Source: Longispora fulva | Lineage (GTDB): Bacteria; Actinomycetota; Actinomycetes; Mycobacteriales; Micromonosporaceae | Assembly (NCBI RefSeq): GCF_015751905.1 | Contig: NZ_JADOUF010000001.1 | Span: forward strand, 7,750,001 to 7,814,000 | Length of the DNA stretch: 64,000 nt | Direction of reading: 5' to 3' | Shown here: positions 1 to 8,574 of the stretch, one piece after another | How the letters are laid out: every line of letters starts with the position of its first letter | Position numbering within the stretch: the first letter of the stretch is position 1 | Position numbers and translations under genes: made by a program | Notes under the pieces: model-generated | What the model was told of the DNA's origin: nothing | Seen by the model: the letters and a program-made list of their open reading frames with translations, nothing else | Database searches by the model: none

Positions 1-151
1 CAGCTTCGGCGGGCTGCACACCACGGCCGACCGGCGGGCCCAGTGGGGCGAGAACGTGCCGGAGGGGCTCGTGCGGCTGTCGTGCGGGTGTGAGGATGTC
101 GACGATCTTCTCGCGGACCTCGCGGCTGCTCTGGACCGCGCTGCCGGGTAG
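1..151 (+). CDS. C-terminal end of a Cys/Met-metabolism PLP enzyme (cystathionine gamma-lyase type), partial
   Basis: Only the last 49 codons are present, reading from base 2 to the TAG at 149-151. The peptide begins SFGGLHTTADRRAQWG and continues with VRLSCGCED. That is the usual C-terminal signature of the trans-sulfuration PLP family (cystathionine gamma-lyase, gamma-synthase, methionine gamma-lyase), where the Arg in VRLS binds the substrate carboxylate. The catalytic lysine lies outside the window, so the exact reaction cannot be assigned. The stop codon overlaps the probable -10 element of ddl. Confidence 0.7.
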   Translation, partial: SFGGLHTTADRRAQWGENVPEGLVRLSCGCEDVDDLLADLAAALDRAAG

Positions 152-154
152 ATT
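149..154 (+). promoter_or_regulatory. Probable -10 element of ddl (leaderless)
   Basis: TAGATT lies 8 nt before the GTG start at 163, with no Shine-Dalgarno sequence in between. This spacing would put the transcription start on or next to the start codon, giving a leaderless mRNA. The element overlaps the stop codon of the preceding gene. Confidence 0.5.
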
Positions 155-162
155 GACTCTCC

Positions 163-1257
163 GTGAACAGCGCGCGGAAGATCAGGGTCGCGGTCGTCTT
201 CGGCGGTCGGAGCACGGAACACGCCATCTCGGCGGTCAGCGCAGGCAGTGTGTTCGCCGCGCTCGACCCCGACGAGTTCGAGGTCGTGCCGATCGGCATC
301 ACCCGCGAGGGGCACTGGGTGCTCACTTCCGGTGATCCCGCGGGCCTGGCGCTGGAGGGCCGCACGCTTCCCGAGGTCACCGAGGGCTCCGGCTCCGCCG
401 TGGCGCTGTGGGGCGGCGGCACCGTCGTCGCGCTGGACGCGACCGCCGGCATGCCGGGCCTCGGGGACGTGGACGTGGTCCTCCCCCTCCTGCACGGCCC
501 GTACGGCGAGGACGGCACCATCCAGGGCCTGCTGGAGATGGCCGGCGTGCCGTACGTGGGCGCGGGCGTCTTCGCCTCCGCCGCCGGGATGGACAAGGAG
601 TTCACCCGCAAACTGCTGGCCGCGGCCGGCCTTCCGATCGGCCCGTGGACCGTGCTGAGGCCGGGCCAGGAGTTCGACGAGGCCGACAAGGAGCGCCTGG
701 GCCTGCCGGTGTTCGTGAAGCCGGCCCGGGGCGGCTCCAGCATCGGCATCTCGAAGGTCACCGACTGGGCCGACCTGGACGCCGCGATCGCGCACGCCCG
801 CGCCGCCGACCCGAAGGTGGTCATCGAGGCCGCGATCGTGGGCCGTGAGGTCGAGTGCGGCGTGCTGGAGGGCGAGCACGGCGGGGCGCCCGAGGCCAGC
901 CTGTGCTCGGAGATCCGGATGGTGCGCAGCGCGTCGGGCTGGTACGACTTCGACACGAAGTACCTCGACGACGCCTGCGAGTACGACCTCCCGGCGCACC
1001 TGCCCGCCGAGGTCACCGCGAAGCTGCAGGACTACGCCGTGCGGGCCTTCACCGCGCTGGACTGCGCCGGCCTCGCCCGGGTCGACTTCTTCGTCACCCC
1101 TGAGCTCGACGTCTACATCAACGAGATCAACACGATGCCGGGCTTCACGCCGATCTCGCAGTTCCCGCAGATGTGGGCGGCGTCGGGGCTGCCGTACCCG
1201 AAGCTGGTGTCCCGGCTGATCCGCACGGCGCTGCGGAAGGGCACCGGGCTCCGTTAG
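163..1257 (+). CDS. ddl: D-alanine--D-alanine ligase
   Basis: This ATP-dependent cytoplasmic enzyme joins two D-alanines for the peptidoglycan stem peptide. The 364-residue length is normal for the family. The N-terminal [10 protein letters not shown] motif (about residues 14-23), the ATP-grasp loop GGSSIGI (about 193), and the C-terminal [12 protein letters not shown] motif with metal-binding Glu and Asn are all present. The GTG start at 163 is preferred because the protein begins with the usual [10 protein letters not shown] strand and a -10 element lies just upstream. The gene converges on the DUF3515 gene and their stop codons overlap by 4 bp. Confidence 0.96.
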   Translation: MNSARKIRVAVVFGGRSTEHAISAVSAGSVFAALDPDEFEVVPIGITREGHWVLTSGDPAGLALEGRTLPEVTEGSGSAVALWGGGTVVALDATAGMPGLGDVDVVLPLLHGPYGEDGTIQGLLEMAGVPYVGAGVFASAAGMDKEFTRKLLAAAGLPIGPWTVLRPGQEFDEADKERLGLPVFVKPARGGSSIGISKVTDWADLDAAIAHARAADPKVVIEAAIVGREVECGVLEGEHGGAPEASLCSEIRMVRSASGWYDFDTKYLDDACEYDLPAHLPAEVTAKLQDYAVRAFTALDCAGLARVDFFVTPELDVYINEINTMPGFTPISQFPQMWAASGLPYPKLVSRLIRTALRKGTGLR

Positions 1258-1745
1258 TTCTTGCAGGCCGCCGGCGGTTCCGCGACGGCGGGCACGGCGG
1301 CGGCCACCGAGGAGGAGAACCCGGCGATGAGCTGCCCCTGGTACGACGTCGGGATGCTCACCCGCACCGGCGTCACCCGGTCCACGGTCCGGAACACGTT
1401 GGTGTCGGCCGCCTGCTCCCCGTACCAGCACACGCCGTTGATCGGGAACAACGTGCCGGTCGGCGGGAATGTCGTCGCAGGCCCGCCGCAGGTCATGGTG
1501 ATGGCCGGCGAGCCGTACGCCGCCGTCTGCTCCGTGTTGCCCACCACGGCCCGCCGGGGCAGCTCGCCGAGCACGTCCGGCAGGCCCGCGACCAGCGCCC
1601 GGCAGCGCGGCACGTCGGCCTCGGCCAGCGCCGCGCCGGGCACGGTGACGCCCGAGCTGGGCATGACCGTGGACGTCGGCGTCGGCTCGGGCGCGGCCTT
1701 CGTGTTCACGAACCACAGCGCGGCGACGCCCAGGACCAGGGTCAC
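1254..1745 (-). CDS. DUF3515 family membrane-anchored protein
   Basis: The protein has one N-terminal transmembrane segment ([12 protein letters not shown]), a Pro/Thr-rich linker, then an extracytoplasmic domain with conserved Cys and a VCWYGE motif typical of actinobacterial DUF3515. Family function is unknown. The GTG start given here cuts into the hydrophobic segment. The frame stays open upstream to about 1833 and includes Arg/Ala residues that would normally flank the membrane anchor, so the true start may be a rare codon such as CTG at 1802. It lies directly downstream of the Lrp-type gene on the same strand. Confidence 0.75.
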   Translation of the reverse strand: MTLVLGVAALWFVNTKAAPEPTPTSTVMPSSGVTVPGAALAEADVPRCRALVAGLPDVLGELPRRAVVGNTEQTAAYGSPAITMTCGGPATTFPPTGTLFPINGVCWYGEQAADTNVFRTVDRVTPVRVSIPTSYQGQLIAGFSSSVAAAVPAVAEPPAACKN

Positions 1746-1833
1746 GGGGACTGCGACGAAGGTGGCGGTCCGCGCGGCGGCCCGCCGATCGGGATCGGAC
1801 AGGGCAGGCTCCTCGGGGGCGGCCGGCGGAGAC

Positions 1834-2067
1834 CTACAGGTGCACCACCGAACAGGTGAGTGTCCGGGTGATCCCGGGGACCGCCTGCACCTTACTCACC
1901 ACCATCTTGCCCAACTCGTCCACGGTCTGGGCCTCTGTGAGGACCACCACGTCATACGGGCCGGTGACGGCGTCCACCTTCGCGACGCCGGGGACGTCCA
2001 CGATCGCGGCGGCCACGTCCCTCGCCTTGCCCACTTCGGTCTGGATCAGGATGTACGCCTGGACCAC
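1834..2067 (-). CDS. Stand-alone Lrp/AsnC ligand-binding (RAM) domain protein
   Basis: This 77-residue protein (VQAYILIQTEVGKARDVAAA and on) is only the regulation-of-amino-acid-metabolism domain of the Lrp/AsnC family, with no HTH. Such proteins are conserved next to thiL in actinobacteria and probably bind small ligands as oligomers. The GTG start at 2067 is chosen because AAGGAG sits 7 nt upstream (2080-2075) and family members begin VQAYILIQT. A longer reading from 2094 would include the ribosome binding site itself. It is divergent from thiL. Confidence 0.85.
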   Translation of the reverse strand: MVQAYILIQTEVGKARDVAAAIVDVPGVAKVDAVTGPYDVVVLTEAQTVDELGKMVVSKVQAVPGITRTLTCSVVHL

Positions 2068-2162
2068 GACACGACTCCTTTGCCGTCGACGCACAGGGTG
2101 TGAACTGTGAAACTACCGCAGCGGGGCAGGATTCGGATCGCAGAGCGCAGGGGAGTGCGGAA

Positions 2163-3101
2163 ATGACAGTCGCCAAGACGGGGGAGTTCGGGTTGATTGC
2201 CCGAATAACCGCCCGATTGGGTACCGGACCCGGGGTGCTCCTCGGCCCCGGCGACGACGCGGCACTCGTGGCGGCCCCGGACTCCCGGGTGCTCGCGAGC
2301 ACCGACGTCCTCGTCGAGGGCCGGCACTTCCGCCGCGACTGGGCCTCCGGCACCGAGATCGGCCGCCGGGCCGCCGCCGCGAACCTCGCCGACATCGCGG
2401 CCATGGGCGGCTACCCGACCGCGCTGCTCGTCGCCCTGTGCTGCCCACCGGACCTGGACGTCGCCTGGGCCGAGGAACTCGCCGACGGACTGGCCGCCGA
2501 GGCCGCCCTCGCCGGGGCGGCCGTCGTCGGCGGCGACATCTCCGCGAGCCCGGTGCTCACCATCGCCGTGACGGCCCTGGGCGACCTGCGCGGCGCGAAA
2601 CCCGTGCTCCGCGGCGGCGCCCGCCCCGGCGACGTGGTGGCGGTGGCGGGCCGCCTCGGCTACGCCGGCGCCGGCCTGACCATCCTGTCCCGCGGCTTCC
2701 GGTCCCCGAAACTCCTGGTGGACGCCTACCGCCACCCCGAGGTGCACTACGCCGCCGGCCCCCAGGCCAACCAGCTCGGCGCGACCGCGATGCTCGACAT
2801 CTCCGACGGCCTGCTCGCCGACCTCGGCCACATCGCCACGGCCAGCGGGGTCGCCATCGACGTGCAACGCGCCGCCCTGGACGTGCCGGCGGCGATGGTC
2901 GACGCGGCCAAGGCGCTGGGCGTGGACCCGTACAGCTGGGTGCTCGCCGGGGGCGACGACCACGCGCTGGCGGCCACCTTCCCGCCGTACGCCGACCTCA
3001 CCGACGACTGGCACGTGATCGGCCGGGTGAGCCACGGCGGCGGGGTCACGGTCGACGGCCGCCGGTATATCGGGCAGAAGGGATGGGACCACTTCCGATA
3101 G
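2163..3101 (+). CDS. thiL: Thiamine-monophosphate kinase
   Basis: ThiL phosphorylates thiamine monophosphate with ATP to give thiamine diphosphate, the last step of the pathway. The 312-residue protein belongs to the AIR-synthase/PurM-like fold. It shows the GPGDDAALV metal-binding loop near the N-terminus, STDVLVEGRHF, the NLADIAAMGG segment and MLDISDGL in the second half. ATG at 2163 is preferred over an upstream in-frame start at 2100, which would add an uncharacteristic basic leader. The following acetyltransferase gene begins 11 nt after its stop. Confidence 0.95.
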   Translation: MTVAKTGEFGLIARITARLGTGPGVLLGPGDDAALVAAPDSRVLASTDVLVEGRHFRRDWASGTEIGRRAAAANLADIAAMGGYPTALLVALCCPPDLDVAWAEELADGLAAEAALAGAAVVGGDISASPVLTIAVTALGDLRGAKPVLRGGARPGDVVAVAGRLGYAGAGLTILSRGFRSPKLLVDAYRHPEVHYAAGPQANQLGATAMLDISDGLLADLGHIATASGVAIDVQRAALDVPAAMVDAAKALGVDPYSWVLAGGDDHALAATFPPYADLTDDWHVIGRVSHGGGVTVDGRRYIGQKGWDHFR

Positions 3102-3112
3102 GGTTGTTCACT

Positions 3113-3571
3113 GTGAGCGATCTCGTCTTCCGGTCCCTGCCGTACACCGACCCCGTCGTCCAGCGGCTCCTCGAGGAGATCTACCTCGACCAGACCGAAC
3201 GGTACGGCGGCCCCGACGCTGCGGCCGTCGACCCGGCGGAGTTCGCCCCGCCGCGCGGTGACTTCCTGACCGCCTGGCAGTACGGCGAACCGGTCGGCTG
3301 CGCGGGCTGGCGCAGCGACGGCGACAACGACGCGGAGCTCAAGCGGATGTACACCGTCCCGGCGGTCCGGGGCCGGGGCGTGGCCATCGCGCTGCTCGCC
3401 GCCGTGGAGGACAGCGCCCGGGCCGCCGGCCGGATCCGGCTGATCCTGAACACCGGCCCGAAGCAGCCGGAGGCCATCGCGCTGTACGAGAAGTGCGGCT
3501 ACGACCCGATCGAGCCCTACGGCCACTACAAGGACTACGCCGAGGCCGTCTTCCTGGGCCGCGTTCTCTAG
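3113..3571 (+). CDS. GNAT family N-acetyltransferase
   Basis: This 152-residue protein carries the acetyl-CoA-binding motif A as RMYTVPAVRGRGVAIALL, followed by LNTGPKQPEAIALYEKCGY, which is motif B of GNAT enzymes. The substrate cannot be read from the sequence. GTG at 3113 gives a protein starting SDLVFRSLPYTD. An in-frame ATG at 3083 would overlap thiL and is less likely. It is probably co-transcribed with thiL. Its stop overlaps the stop of the convergent deacetylase gene by 2 bp. Confidence 0.9.
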   Translation: MSDLVFRSLPYTDPVVQRLLEEIYLDQTERYGGPDAAAVDPAEFAPPRGDFLTAWQYGEPVGCAGWRSDGDNDAELKRMYTVPAVRGRGVAIALLAAVEDSARAAGRIRLILNTGPKQPEAIALYEKCGYDPIEPYGHYKDYAEAVFLGRVL

Positions 3572-4410
3572 CGGCCGTCGGGGAGGTCGGTGACCGGGAG
3601 GGGTTCCAGGGAGAACTGGGTCTTCAGCCACGGCAACATGTTCCGGTACGTGACCGGGGTCTGCGGCCGGCCGAAGTCGTGGGACAGCACGATGGTCCCC
3701 GGCCGGATCAGGGTCCGGATCCGCTTGGACATGAACGCGACCATCACCTCGCCGGTGCCCCGGTCCTCGTCCTTGTAGCTCAGGTCGTCGACGTCCCAGA
3801 AGATGGAGTTCATGCCGAGCAGGGCGGCGTTGTCGACCATGCGCTTGTTGAACTTGCCGTAGGGCGCGCGGAAGTACCGGATCCGGGCCTTGGGTTCCGC
3901 CTCGTGGATCGCGTCGTTCGTCGCGGACAGGTCGCTCAGCATCTCACGATCGGGCAGGTCGCCCAGGTCCGTGCGGTGTTCCCAGGAGTGGTTGCACACG
4001 GTGTGGCCCTCGGCGACGATCCGCCGGACCAGGGCGGGGTTCGCCTTGACCTGCTTGCCCACCAGGCAGAACGTGGCCCGCACGTGGTTCTGCAGCAACG
4101 CGTCGAGCAGCGCCGGGGTCTGCACCGGGTCGGGGCCGTCGTCGAAGGTCAGCGCCACAGTGGTACCGCCGGTGCCCTGCAGTGAGCCGCCGGGGCCGAT
4201 CGCCTTGCCGTTGAGCGCCGGGGCCAGCGGGCGGCGCTCCGGGCCCTTGGGCGAGGACTGTTGGTGCTCAGGCGTCGGCTGGGGCGCGGTGGCCTTCGGG
4301 GTGGGCGCAGCGCCGGCCTCGGAGCCGGGCGGCGGACCGCAGCTGGTGACCGCGAACCCGAGCGATAGGGCGATGGCTACCAGGACGGTCCTGGGGAGGA
4401 GGGGGCGCAC
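3568..4410 (-). CDS. Secreted polysaccharide deacetylase lipoprotein (NodB domain)
   Basis: The protein starts with a signal peptide and lipobox (FAVTSC), so it should be anchored to the outer face of the membrane. A Pro/Thr-rich linker follows, then a NodB deacetylase domain: TFDDGPD (catalytic and metal Asp), HSWEH (zinc His pair), RAPYGKFN, and LSHD near the C-terminus. It probably removes N-acetyl groups from a cell-wall polymer. The GTG at 4410 is chosen because an in-frame ATG at 4458 lies inside the rpmB terminator hairpin and could not be on the same mRNA. Length is then 280 residues. Confidence 0.88.
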   Translation of the reverse strand: MRPLLPRTVLVAIALSLGFAVTSCGPPPGSEAGAAPTPKATAPQPTPEHQQSSPKGPERRPLAPALNGKAIGPGGSLQGTGGTTVALTFDDGPDPVQTPALLDALLQNHVRATFCLVGKQVKANPALVRRIVAEGHTVCNHSWEHRTDLGDLPDREMLSDLSATNDAIHEAEPKARIRYFRAPYGKFNKRMVDNAALLGMNSIFWDVDDLSYKDEDRGTGEVMVAFMSKRIRTLIRPGTIVLSHDFGRPQTPVTYRNMLPWLKTQFSLEPLPVTDLPDGR

Positions 4411-4428
4411 AATTGGAAAGAGTACTGT

Positions 4429-4475
4429 AAAAAAATCCGACCGTCCCCCCAAGATCATCAGGGTGAACGGTCGGA
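4429..4475 (-). terminator. Rho-independent terminator of rpmB
   Basis: On the minus strand TCCGACCGT (4475-4467) pairs perfectly with ACGGTCGGA (4444-4436) and is followed by seven T. It lies 27 bp after the rpmB stop. It also separates rpmB from the downstream deacetylase gene. Confidence 0.9.
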
Positions 4476-4501
4476 TTCGAAGTGGAACTAGGCGCGCGTG
4501 A

Positions 4502-4693
4502 CTAGGCCCTGGTGACCTTGCCGGCCTTCAGGCACGAGGTGCACACGTTGACCTTCTTGGTGTTGCCGCCACCAGCCGGGGTACGCACGGTCTGGATGTT
4601 CGGGTTCCAGCGGCGGTTGGTCTTCTTCTTCGACCAAGGCACGTTGTGGCCGAAGCCCGGCCGCTTGTCGCAGACGTCGCACACGCTAGACAT
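4502..4693 (-). CDS. rpmB: 50S ribosomal protein L28, zinc-binding form
   Basis: The 63-residue protein is a complete L28. It keeps a CDVC pair near residues 5-8 and CTSC near 51-54, so this is the zinc-containing (C+) paralogue type. AGGAG is placed 9 nt before the ATG. It is a single-gene unit with its own terminator downstream, divergent from the FakA-like gene. Some actinobacteria carry a second, zinc-free L28 elsewhere under Zur control, and none is seen in this window. Confidence 0.96.
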   Translation of the reverse strand: MSSVCDVCDKRPGFGHNVPWSKKKTNRRWNPNIQTVRTPAGGGNTKKVNVCTSCLKAGKVTRA

Positions 4694-4777
4694 GATTGTT
4701 CTCCTGGATCAGTCACTTCCGGCCGCGCGTTGGTCGCAGCAAGACACGGTCGCCCGGGGTGCAGGGCAACCCGGCAA

Positions 4778-4789
4778 GGTTACCTGACA
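4778..4789 (-). promoter_or_regulatory. Probable -10 region of rpmB, motif shared with the yceD-rpmF promoter
   Basis: Read on the minus strand this is GTCAGGTAACCT, with TAACCT as the likely -10 hexamer about 85 nt before the rpmB start. The same 12 bases occur at 11994-12005 upstream of yceD-rpmF. No convincing -35 is visible. Confidence 0.45.
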
Positions 4790-4871
4790 GGAAGGCGGAA
4801 CCTCTAATCCGGGTCCCGCCCCGACCCGCGGACCGGACAGCAGGTCAGGAAACACACACCGGGTTCTCCGC

Positions 4872-4877
4872 TAGGGT
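4872..4877 (+). promoter_or_regulatory. Probable -10 element (leaderless) of the FakA-like gene
   Basis: TAGGGT is 8 nt before the GTG at 4886, and no ribosome binding site separates them. Confidence 0.5.
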
Positions 4878-4885
4878 AACTAGTC

Positions 4886-6364
4886 GTGCTGGACAGTCTG
4901 GACGCGGGTGCGGTGCGCCGCTGGTGCGCCGCCGCGCTCGCGGCGCTCCGCCGGCACCAACGCGAGATCAACGACCTCAATGTGTACCCGGTGCCCGACA
5001 GCGACACCGGCACCAACCTCGTGTTCACCCTCGACTCCGCCCAGCGCGCGCTCCTCGCCGAGCCGGAGCTGGCCGAGCTGGGCAAGGTCCTGCACTGCAT
5101 GGCCCGGGGCGCGCTGCTCGGCGCGCGCGGCAACTCCGGGGTGATCCTGTCCCAGCTGCTGCGCGGGATCGCCGACGCGCTCTCCGCCAGTCCGGACGCC
5201 CGGGGCCGGGCGCTCGCCGGGGCCCTGCGCGCGGCCGTGACCACGGGGTACGCGGCCGTGTCCACGCCCGTCGAGGGCACCGTGCTGACCGTCGCCCGGG
5301 CCGCGGCCGACGCCGCGGAGGAGTCCGGCTCCGACGACCTGGCCGCCGTGGCCTCCGCCGCCGCGCTCGGGGCCGAGGTCGCCCTGGCGCACACCACCGA
5401 GCAGTTGCCGGCCCTGGCCCGGGCCGGCGTGGTCGACGCGGGCGGCCGGGGCCTCGTGCTGTTCCTCAACGCCCTGGTCGAGGTCGTGACCGGCGTCGCA
5501 CCCGCCCGCGCGCCGCTAGCCAGGGTGGCCGCCGACCCGACCCTGCTGCTCACCGCGCGCGAGGAGGGCTCGGAGGAGTACGCGTACGAGGTGCAGTACC
5601 TGCTCGACGCGCCCGACACCGGCGCGCTCCGCGACATCCTCGGCGACCTCGGCGACTCCGTGGTGATCGTGGGCACCGGCGACGGCTCGTGGAACGTGCA
5701 CGCGCACGTCAACGATGTCGGCGCGGCGATCGAGGCCGGGGTGGAGGCGGGCCGGCCGTACCGGATCAGGGTCACCCGGTTCGAGGACGAGTCGCCGACC
5801 GCCCGCAGCGTCGTGGCGTTCGTCGAGGGGGAGGGCCTGCGCGAGCTGCTGGCCGCCGAAGGGGTGCTGACCAGCACCGACGGCGTGACCCGCCCCGTGA
5901 TCGCGCTCGGCACGCCGCCGGCCGGCTGGAAGGGGGACCGGGTCATCCCGCTGCGCTCCCCGGTGCAGGCCCTCGCCGCGCTCGCCGTGCACGACCCGGG
6001 CCGGGCGCTCGACGACGACGTGATCGCGATGGCGGAGGCGGCCGGCGCCTGCCGGTACGCGGAGGTGACGTTCGCCACCCGCGACGCCATGACCATCGCC
6101 GGACCCGCCCACGCCGGTGACGTCGTGGTCCTCGTGGACGGCGAGGTGAACCTGGTCGGCCACGACCTGGCCACGGCCTGCGTGACCGTCCTCGACCGGG
6201 TGCTGGCCGCCGGCGGGGAGCTGGTGACCCTGCTGTTCGGCGCCGACGCCCCCGCCGGGTTGGACGCCGAGCTGCTCGCGCACCTGGCCCGCAAGTGGCC
6301 GTTCGTGGAGGCCCGGGCGTATCCGGGTGGCCAGTCACAGCCGCTGTTGATCGGGGTCGAGTAG
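4886..6364 (+). CDS. DAK2-domain protein, fatty-acid kinase FakA-like
   Basis: The N-terminal DhaL/DAK2 domain (about residues 1-200) has NVYPVPDSDTGTN with the Mg-ADP-binding aspartates and GARGNSGVILSQL. The C-terminal half is the usual YloV/FakA extension, with GDSVVIVGTGDGSWNVHAH. In Firmicutes FakA phosphorylates fatty acids bound to a DegV-family FakB protein. No degV gene lies nearby, so the partner here is unknown. The 492-residue length fits the family. recG starts 2 nt after its stop, an arrangement common in actinobacteria. Confidence 0.88.
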   Translation: MLDSLDAGAVRRWCAAALAALRRHQREINDLNVYPVPDSDTGTNLVFTLDSAQRALLAEPELAELGKVLHCMARGALLGARGNSGVILSQLLRGIADALSASPDARGRALAGALRAAVTTGYAAVSTPVEGTVLTVARAAADAAEESGSDDLAAVASAAALGAEVALAHTTEQLPALARAGVVDAGGRGLVLFLNALVEVVTGVAPARAPLARVAADPTLLLTAREEGSEEYAYEVQYLLDAPDTGALRDILGDLGDSVVIVGTGDGSWNVHAHVNDVGAAIEAGVEAGRPYRIRVTRFEDESPTARSVVAFVEGEGLRELLAAEGVLTSTDGVTRPVIALGTPPAGWKGDRVIPLRSPVQALAALAVHDPGRALDDDVIAMAEAAGACRYAEVTFATRDAMTIAGPAHAGDVVVLVDGEVNLVGHDLATACVTVLDRVLAAGGELVTLLFGADAPAGLDAELLAHLARKWPFVEARAYPGGQSQPLLIGVE

Positions 6365-6366
6365 TA

Positions 6367-8532
6367 GTGGTCACGCTGGAAACCCCGCTGAAGGGCGTCG
6401 TAGGGCCGGCCGCGGCGCCCCTGGAGAAGGCGCTCGGCCTGCGGACCGTGGGGGACCTGCTGCGGCACTACCCCCGGCGGTACGACGAGCGCGGCGAGCA
6501 CACCGACCTGGCCACCCTGGAGATCGGCGACCAGGTCACCCTGATGGCCCAGGTGCAGCGGGTCACGGCCAAGCAGATGAAGCAGCGCCGGGGCAGCATC
6601 CTCGAGGTGCTGATCGGCGACGGGATCCGCACCATCACCGCAACGTTCTTCAACCAGCCGTGGCGGGAACGCGAACTCAAGGTCGGCAAGTGGGGCCTGT
6701 TCGCCGGCAAGGTCACGGAGTTCCGGGAGAAACGGCAGCTCAACGGCCCCGAGTACGTGCTCCTCGACCCCGACGACGAGAACGCCGCCAACGAGATCGA
6801 GGAGTTCGCCGGCGCGATCATCCCGGTGTATCCGGCGGCGGCCGGCCTGCCCACCTGGACCATCTCGCGCTGCGTCCGGCTGGCCCTGGAGATGGTCGAG
6901 CCCCCGCCGGACCCGCTGCCGTCCGCCCTGCGCGCCGAACGCAAGCTCGTCGGCCTCGACACCGCGCTCCGCGACATCCACCGGCCTGCGTCCAAGGAGG
7001 CCCTGTACGCGGCGAAGAAGCGCCTCAAGTGGGACGAGGCCTTCGCGTTGCAGGTCACGCTCGTGCAGCGCAAGCAGCGGGCCGCCGACTGGCCTGCCAG
7101 GGCGCGGCCGGGGCGGGCGGACGGGCTGCTGGCGGCGTTCGACAAGTCGCTGCCGTACACGTTGACGAACGGGCAGGTCCAGGTCGGGGCCGAGATCGCC
7201 GCCGACATGGCCGCCGAGCACCCGATGCACCGGCTGCTGCAGGGCGACGTGGGCGCGGGCAAGACGCTCGTCGCGTTGCGCGCGATTCTGCAGGTGGTCG
7301 ACTCCGGCGGGCAGGCGGCGCTGCTCGCCCCGACCGAGGTGCTCGCCGGCCAGCACCACCGGGGCATCGTGGAACTGCTCGGCCCGCTCGCCGCCCGCGC
7401 GGACGAGAAGGCCCTGGCCGGGATGCTCGGCGGGTCCGCGGCCCTCGGCGTCGAACTGCTCACGGGATCGCTGGGCGTCGCCGCCCGCCGCCGGGTGCTC
7501 GCCGGGCTGTCCTCCGGGGAGACCGGGCTCATCATCGGTACCCACGCGCTGCTGTCCGAGGGCGTCGACTTCGCCGACCTGGGCCTCGTCGTCGTCGACG
7601 AGCAGCACCGGTTCGGCGTCGAGCAGCGCGACATCCTGCGCGCCAAGGCCGACCAGCCGCCGCACACCCTGGTCATGACGGCCACCCCGATCCCGCGCAC
7701 CGTGGCCATGACCGTCTACGGCGACCTGGAGGTCTCCGCGCTCACCGAGCTGCCGGCCGGCAGGTCCCCGATCGCGACCCACGTCGTGCCGATGGGCGAC
7801 CAACGCTGGCTCGACCGGGCGTGGGCCCGGGTCCGCGAGGAGGTCGGCAAGGGCCACCAGGCCTACGTCGTCTGCCCCCGGATCGGCGACGAGGAGCCGG
7901 GTGGGGCGACTGACCGCCGACCCCCGCTCGCCGTGCTCGACGTCGCCCCCGAACTGGCCGAGGGCCCGCTGAAGGGCCTGCGGGTGGAGATCCTGCACGG
8001 CCGGATGCCCGCCGAGGACAAGGACTCGGTGATGCGCGCCTACGCCGCCGGCGACGTCGACGTCCTCGTCGCCACCACGGTCATCGAGGTCGGGGTCAAC
8101 GTGCCCAACGCGACCATGATGGTGATCCTCGACGCGGAACGGTTCGGCGTCTCCCAGCTGCACCAGCTGCGCGGCCGGGTCGGCCGGGGCAGCGCGCCGG
8201 GCCTGTGCCTGCTCGTCTCGGAGGCTGTGCCGGAGTCCCCGTCGGGGGAGCGGCTGGCGGCCGTGGCGTCCACGACGGACGGGTTCCGGCTCGCCGAGCT
8301 CGACCTGGAACAGCGCCGCGAGGGCGACGTGCTCGGCGCGGCCCAGTCCGGGAAGCGCTCGGCGGTGCGGCTGCTCTCCGTGATCAAGGACGCGGACCTG
8401 ATCACCGAGGCCAGGGCCGCGGCCACGGCACTCCTCGCCGAGGACCTCGAACTGGAACGGCACCCGGTGCTCGCCGCGACCGTGGCGACACTCGTCGCGG
8501 AGGACCGCGCGGAGTACCTGGAAAAGGGTTAG
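6367..8532 (+). CDS. recG: ATP-dependent DNA helicase RecG
   Basis: RecG is a branch-migrating helicase that reverses stalled replication forks and processes Holliday junctions. The 721-residue protein has the N-terminal wedge (OB-fold) region, Walker A GDVGAGKT (about residue 293), the DEQH box in VVVDEQHRFG (about 411), TATPIPRT, and the helicase C domain with HQLRGRVGRG. The GTG at 6367 is chosen because it directly follows the stop of the preceding gene and gives the usual TLETPLKGV beginning. Upstream in-frame codons would lie inside that gene. Confidence 0.96.
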   Translation: MVTLETPLKGVVGPAAAPLEKALGLRTVGDLLRHYPRRYDERGEHTDLATLEIGDQVTLMAQVQRVTAKQMKQRRGSILEVLIGDGIRTITATFFNQPWRERELKVGKWGLFAGKVTEFREKRQLNGPEYVLLDPDDENAANEIEEFAGAIIPVYPAAAGLPTWTISRCVRLALEMVEPPPDPLPSALRAERKLVGLDTALRDIHRPASKEALYAAKKRLKWDEAFALQVTLVQRKQRAADWPARARPGRADGLLAAFDKSLPYTLTNGQVQVGAEIAADMAAEHPMHRLLQGDVGAGKTLVALRAILQVVDSGGQAALLAPTEVLAGQHHRGIVELLGPLAARADEKALAGMLGGSAALGVELLTGSLGVAARRRVLAGLSSGETGLIIGTHALLSEGVDFADLGLVVVDEQHRFGVEQRDILRAKADQPPHTLVMTATPIPRTVAMTVYGDLEVSALTELPAGRSPIATHVVPMGDQRWLDRAWARVREEVGKGHQAYVVCPRIGDEEPGGATDRRPPLAVLDVAPELAEGPLKGLRVEILHGRMPAEDKDSVMRAYAAGDVDVLVATTVIEVGVNVPNATMMVILDAERFGVSQLHQLRGRVGRGSAPGLCLLVSEAVPESPSGERLAAVASTTDGFRLAELDLEQRREGDVLGAAQSGKRSAVRLLSVIKDADLITEARAAATALLAEDLELERHPVLAATVATLVAEDRAEYLEKG

Positions 8533-8559
8533 AAAAAGGGCCCCGCCGGAGCGGGGCCC
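8533..8559 (-). terminator. Terminator between recG and the LPXTG gene
   Basis: A perfect 9-bp stem GGGCCCCGC/GCGGGGCCC with a 4-nt loop. Read on the minus strand it is followed by five T, so it fits best as the terminator of the leftward LPXTG gene. The same hairpin could also slow transcription leaving recG. Confidence 0.8.
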
Positions 8560-8574
8560 TCTCACGGTGCGGTG

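Noticed and set aside
4804-8565. Very long open frame on the minus strand opposite the FakA-like gene and recG
   Set aside because: It is antisense to two clear genes, has no recognisable domain, and arises because very GC-rich codons leave few stops in the complementary frame.
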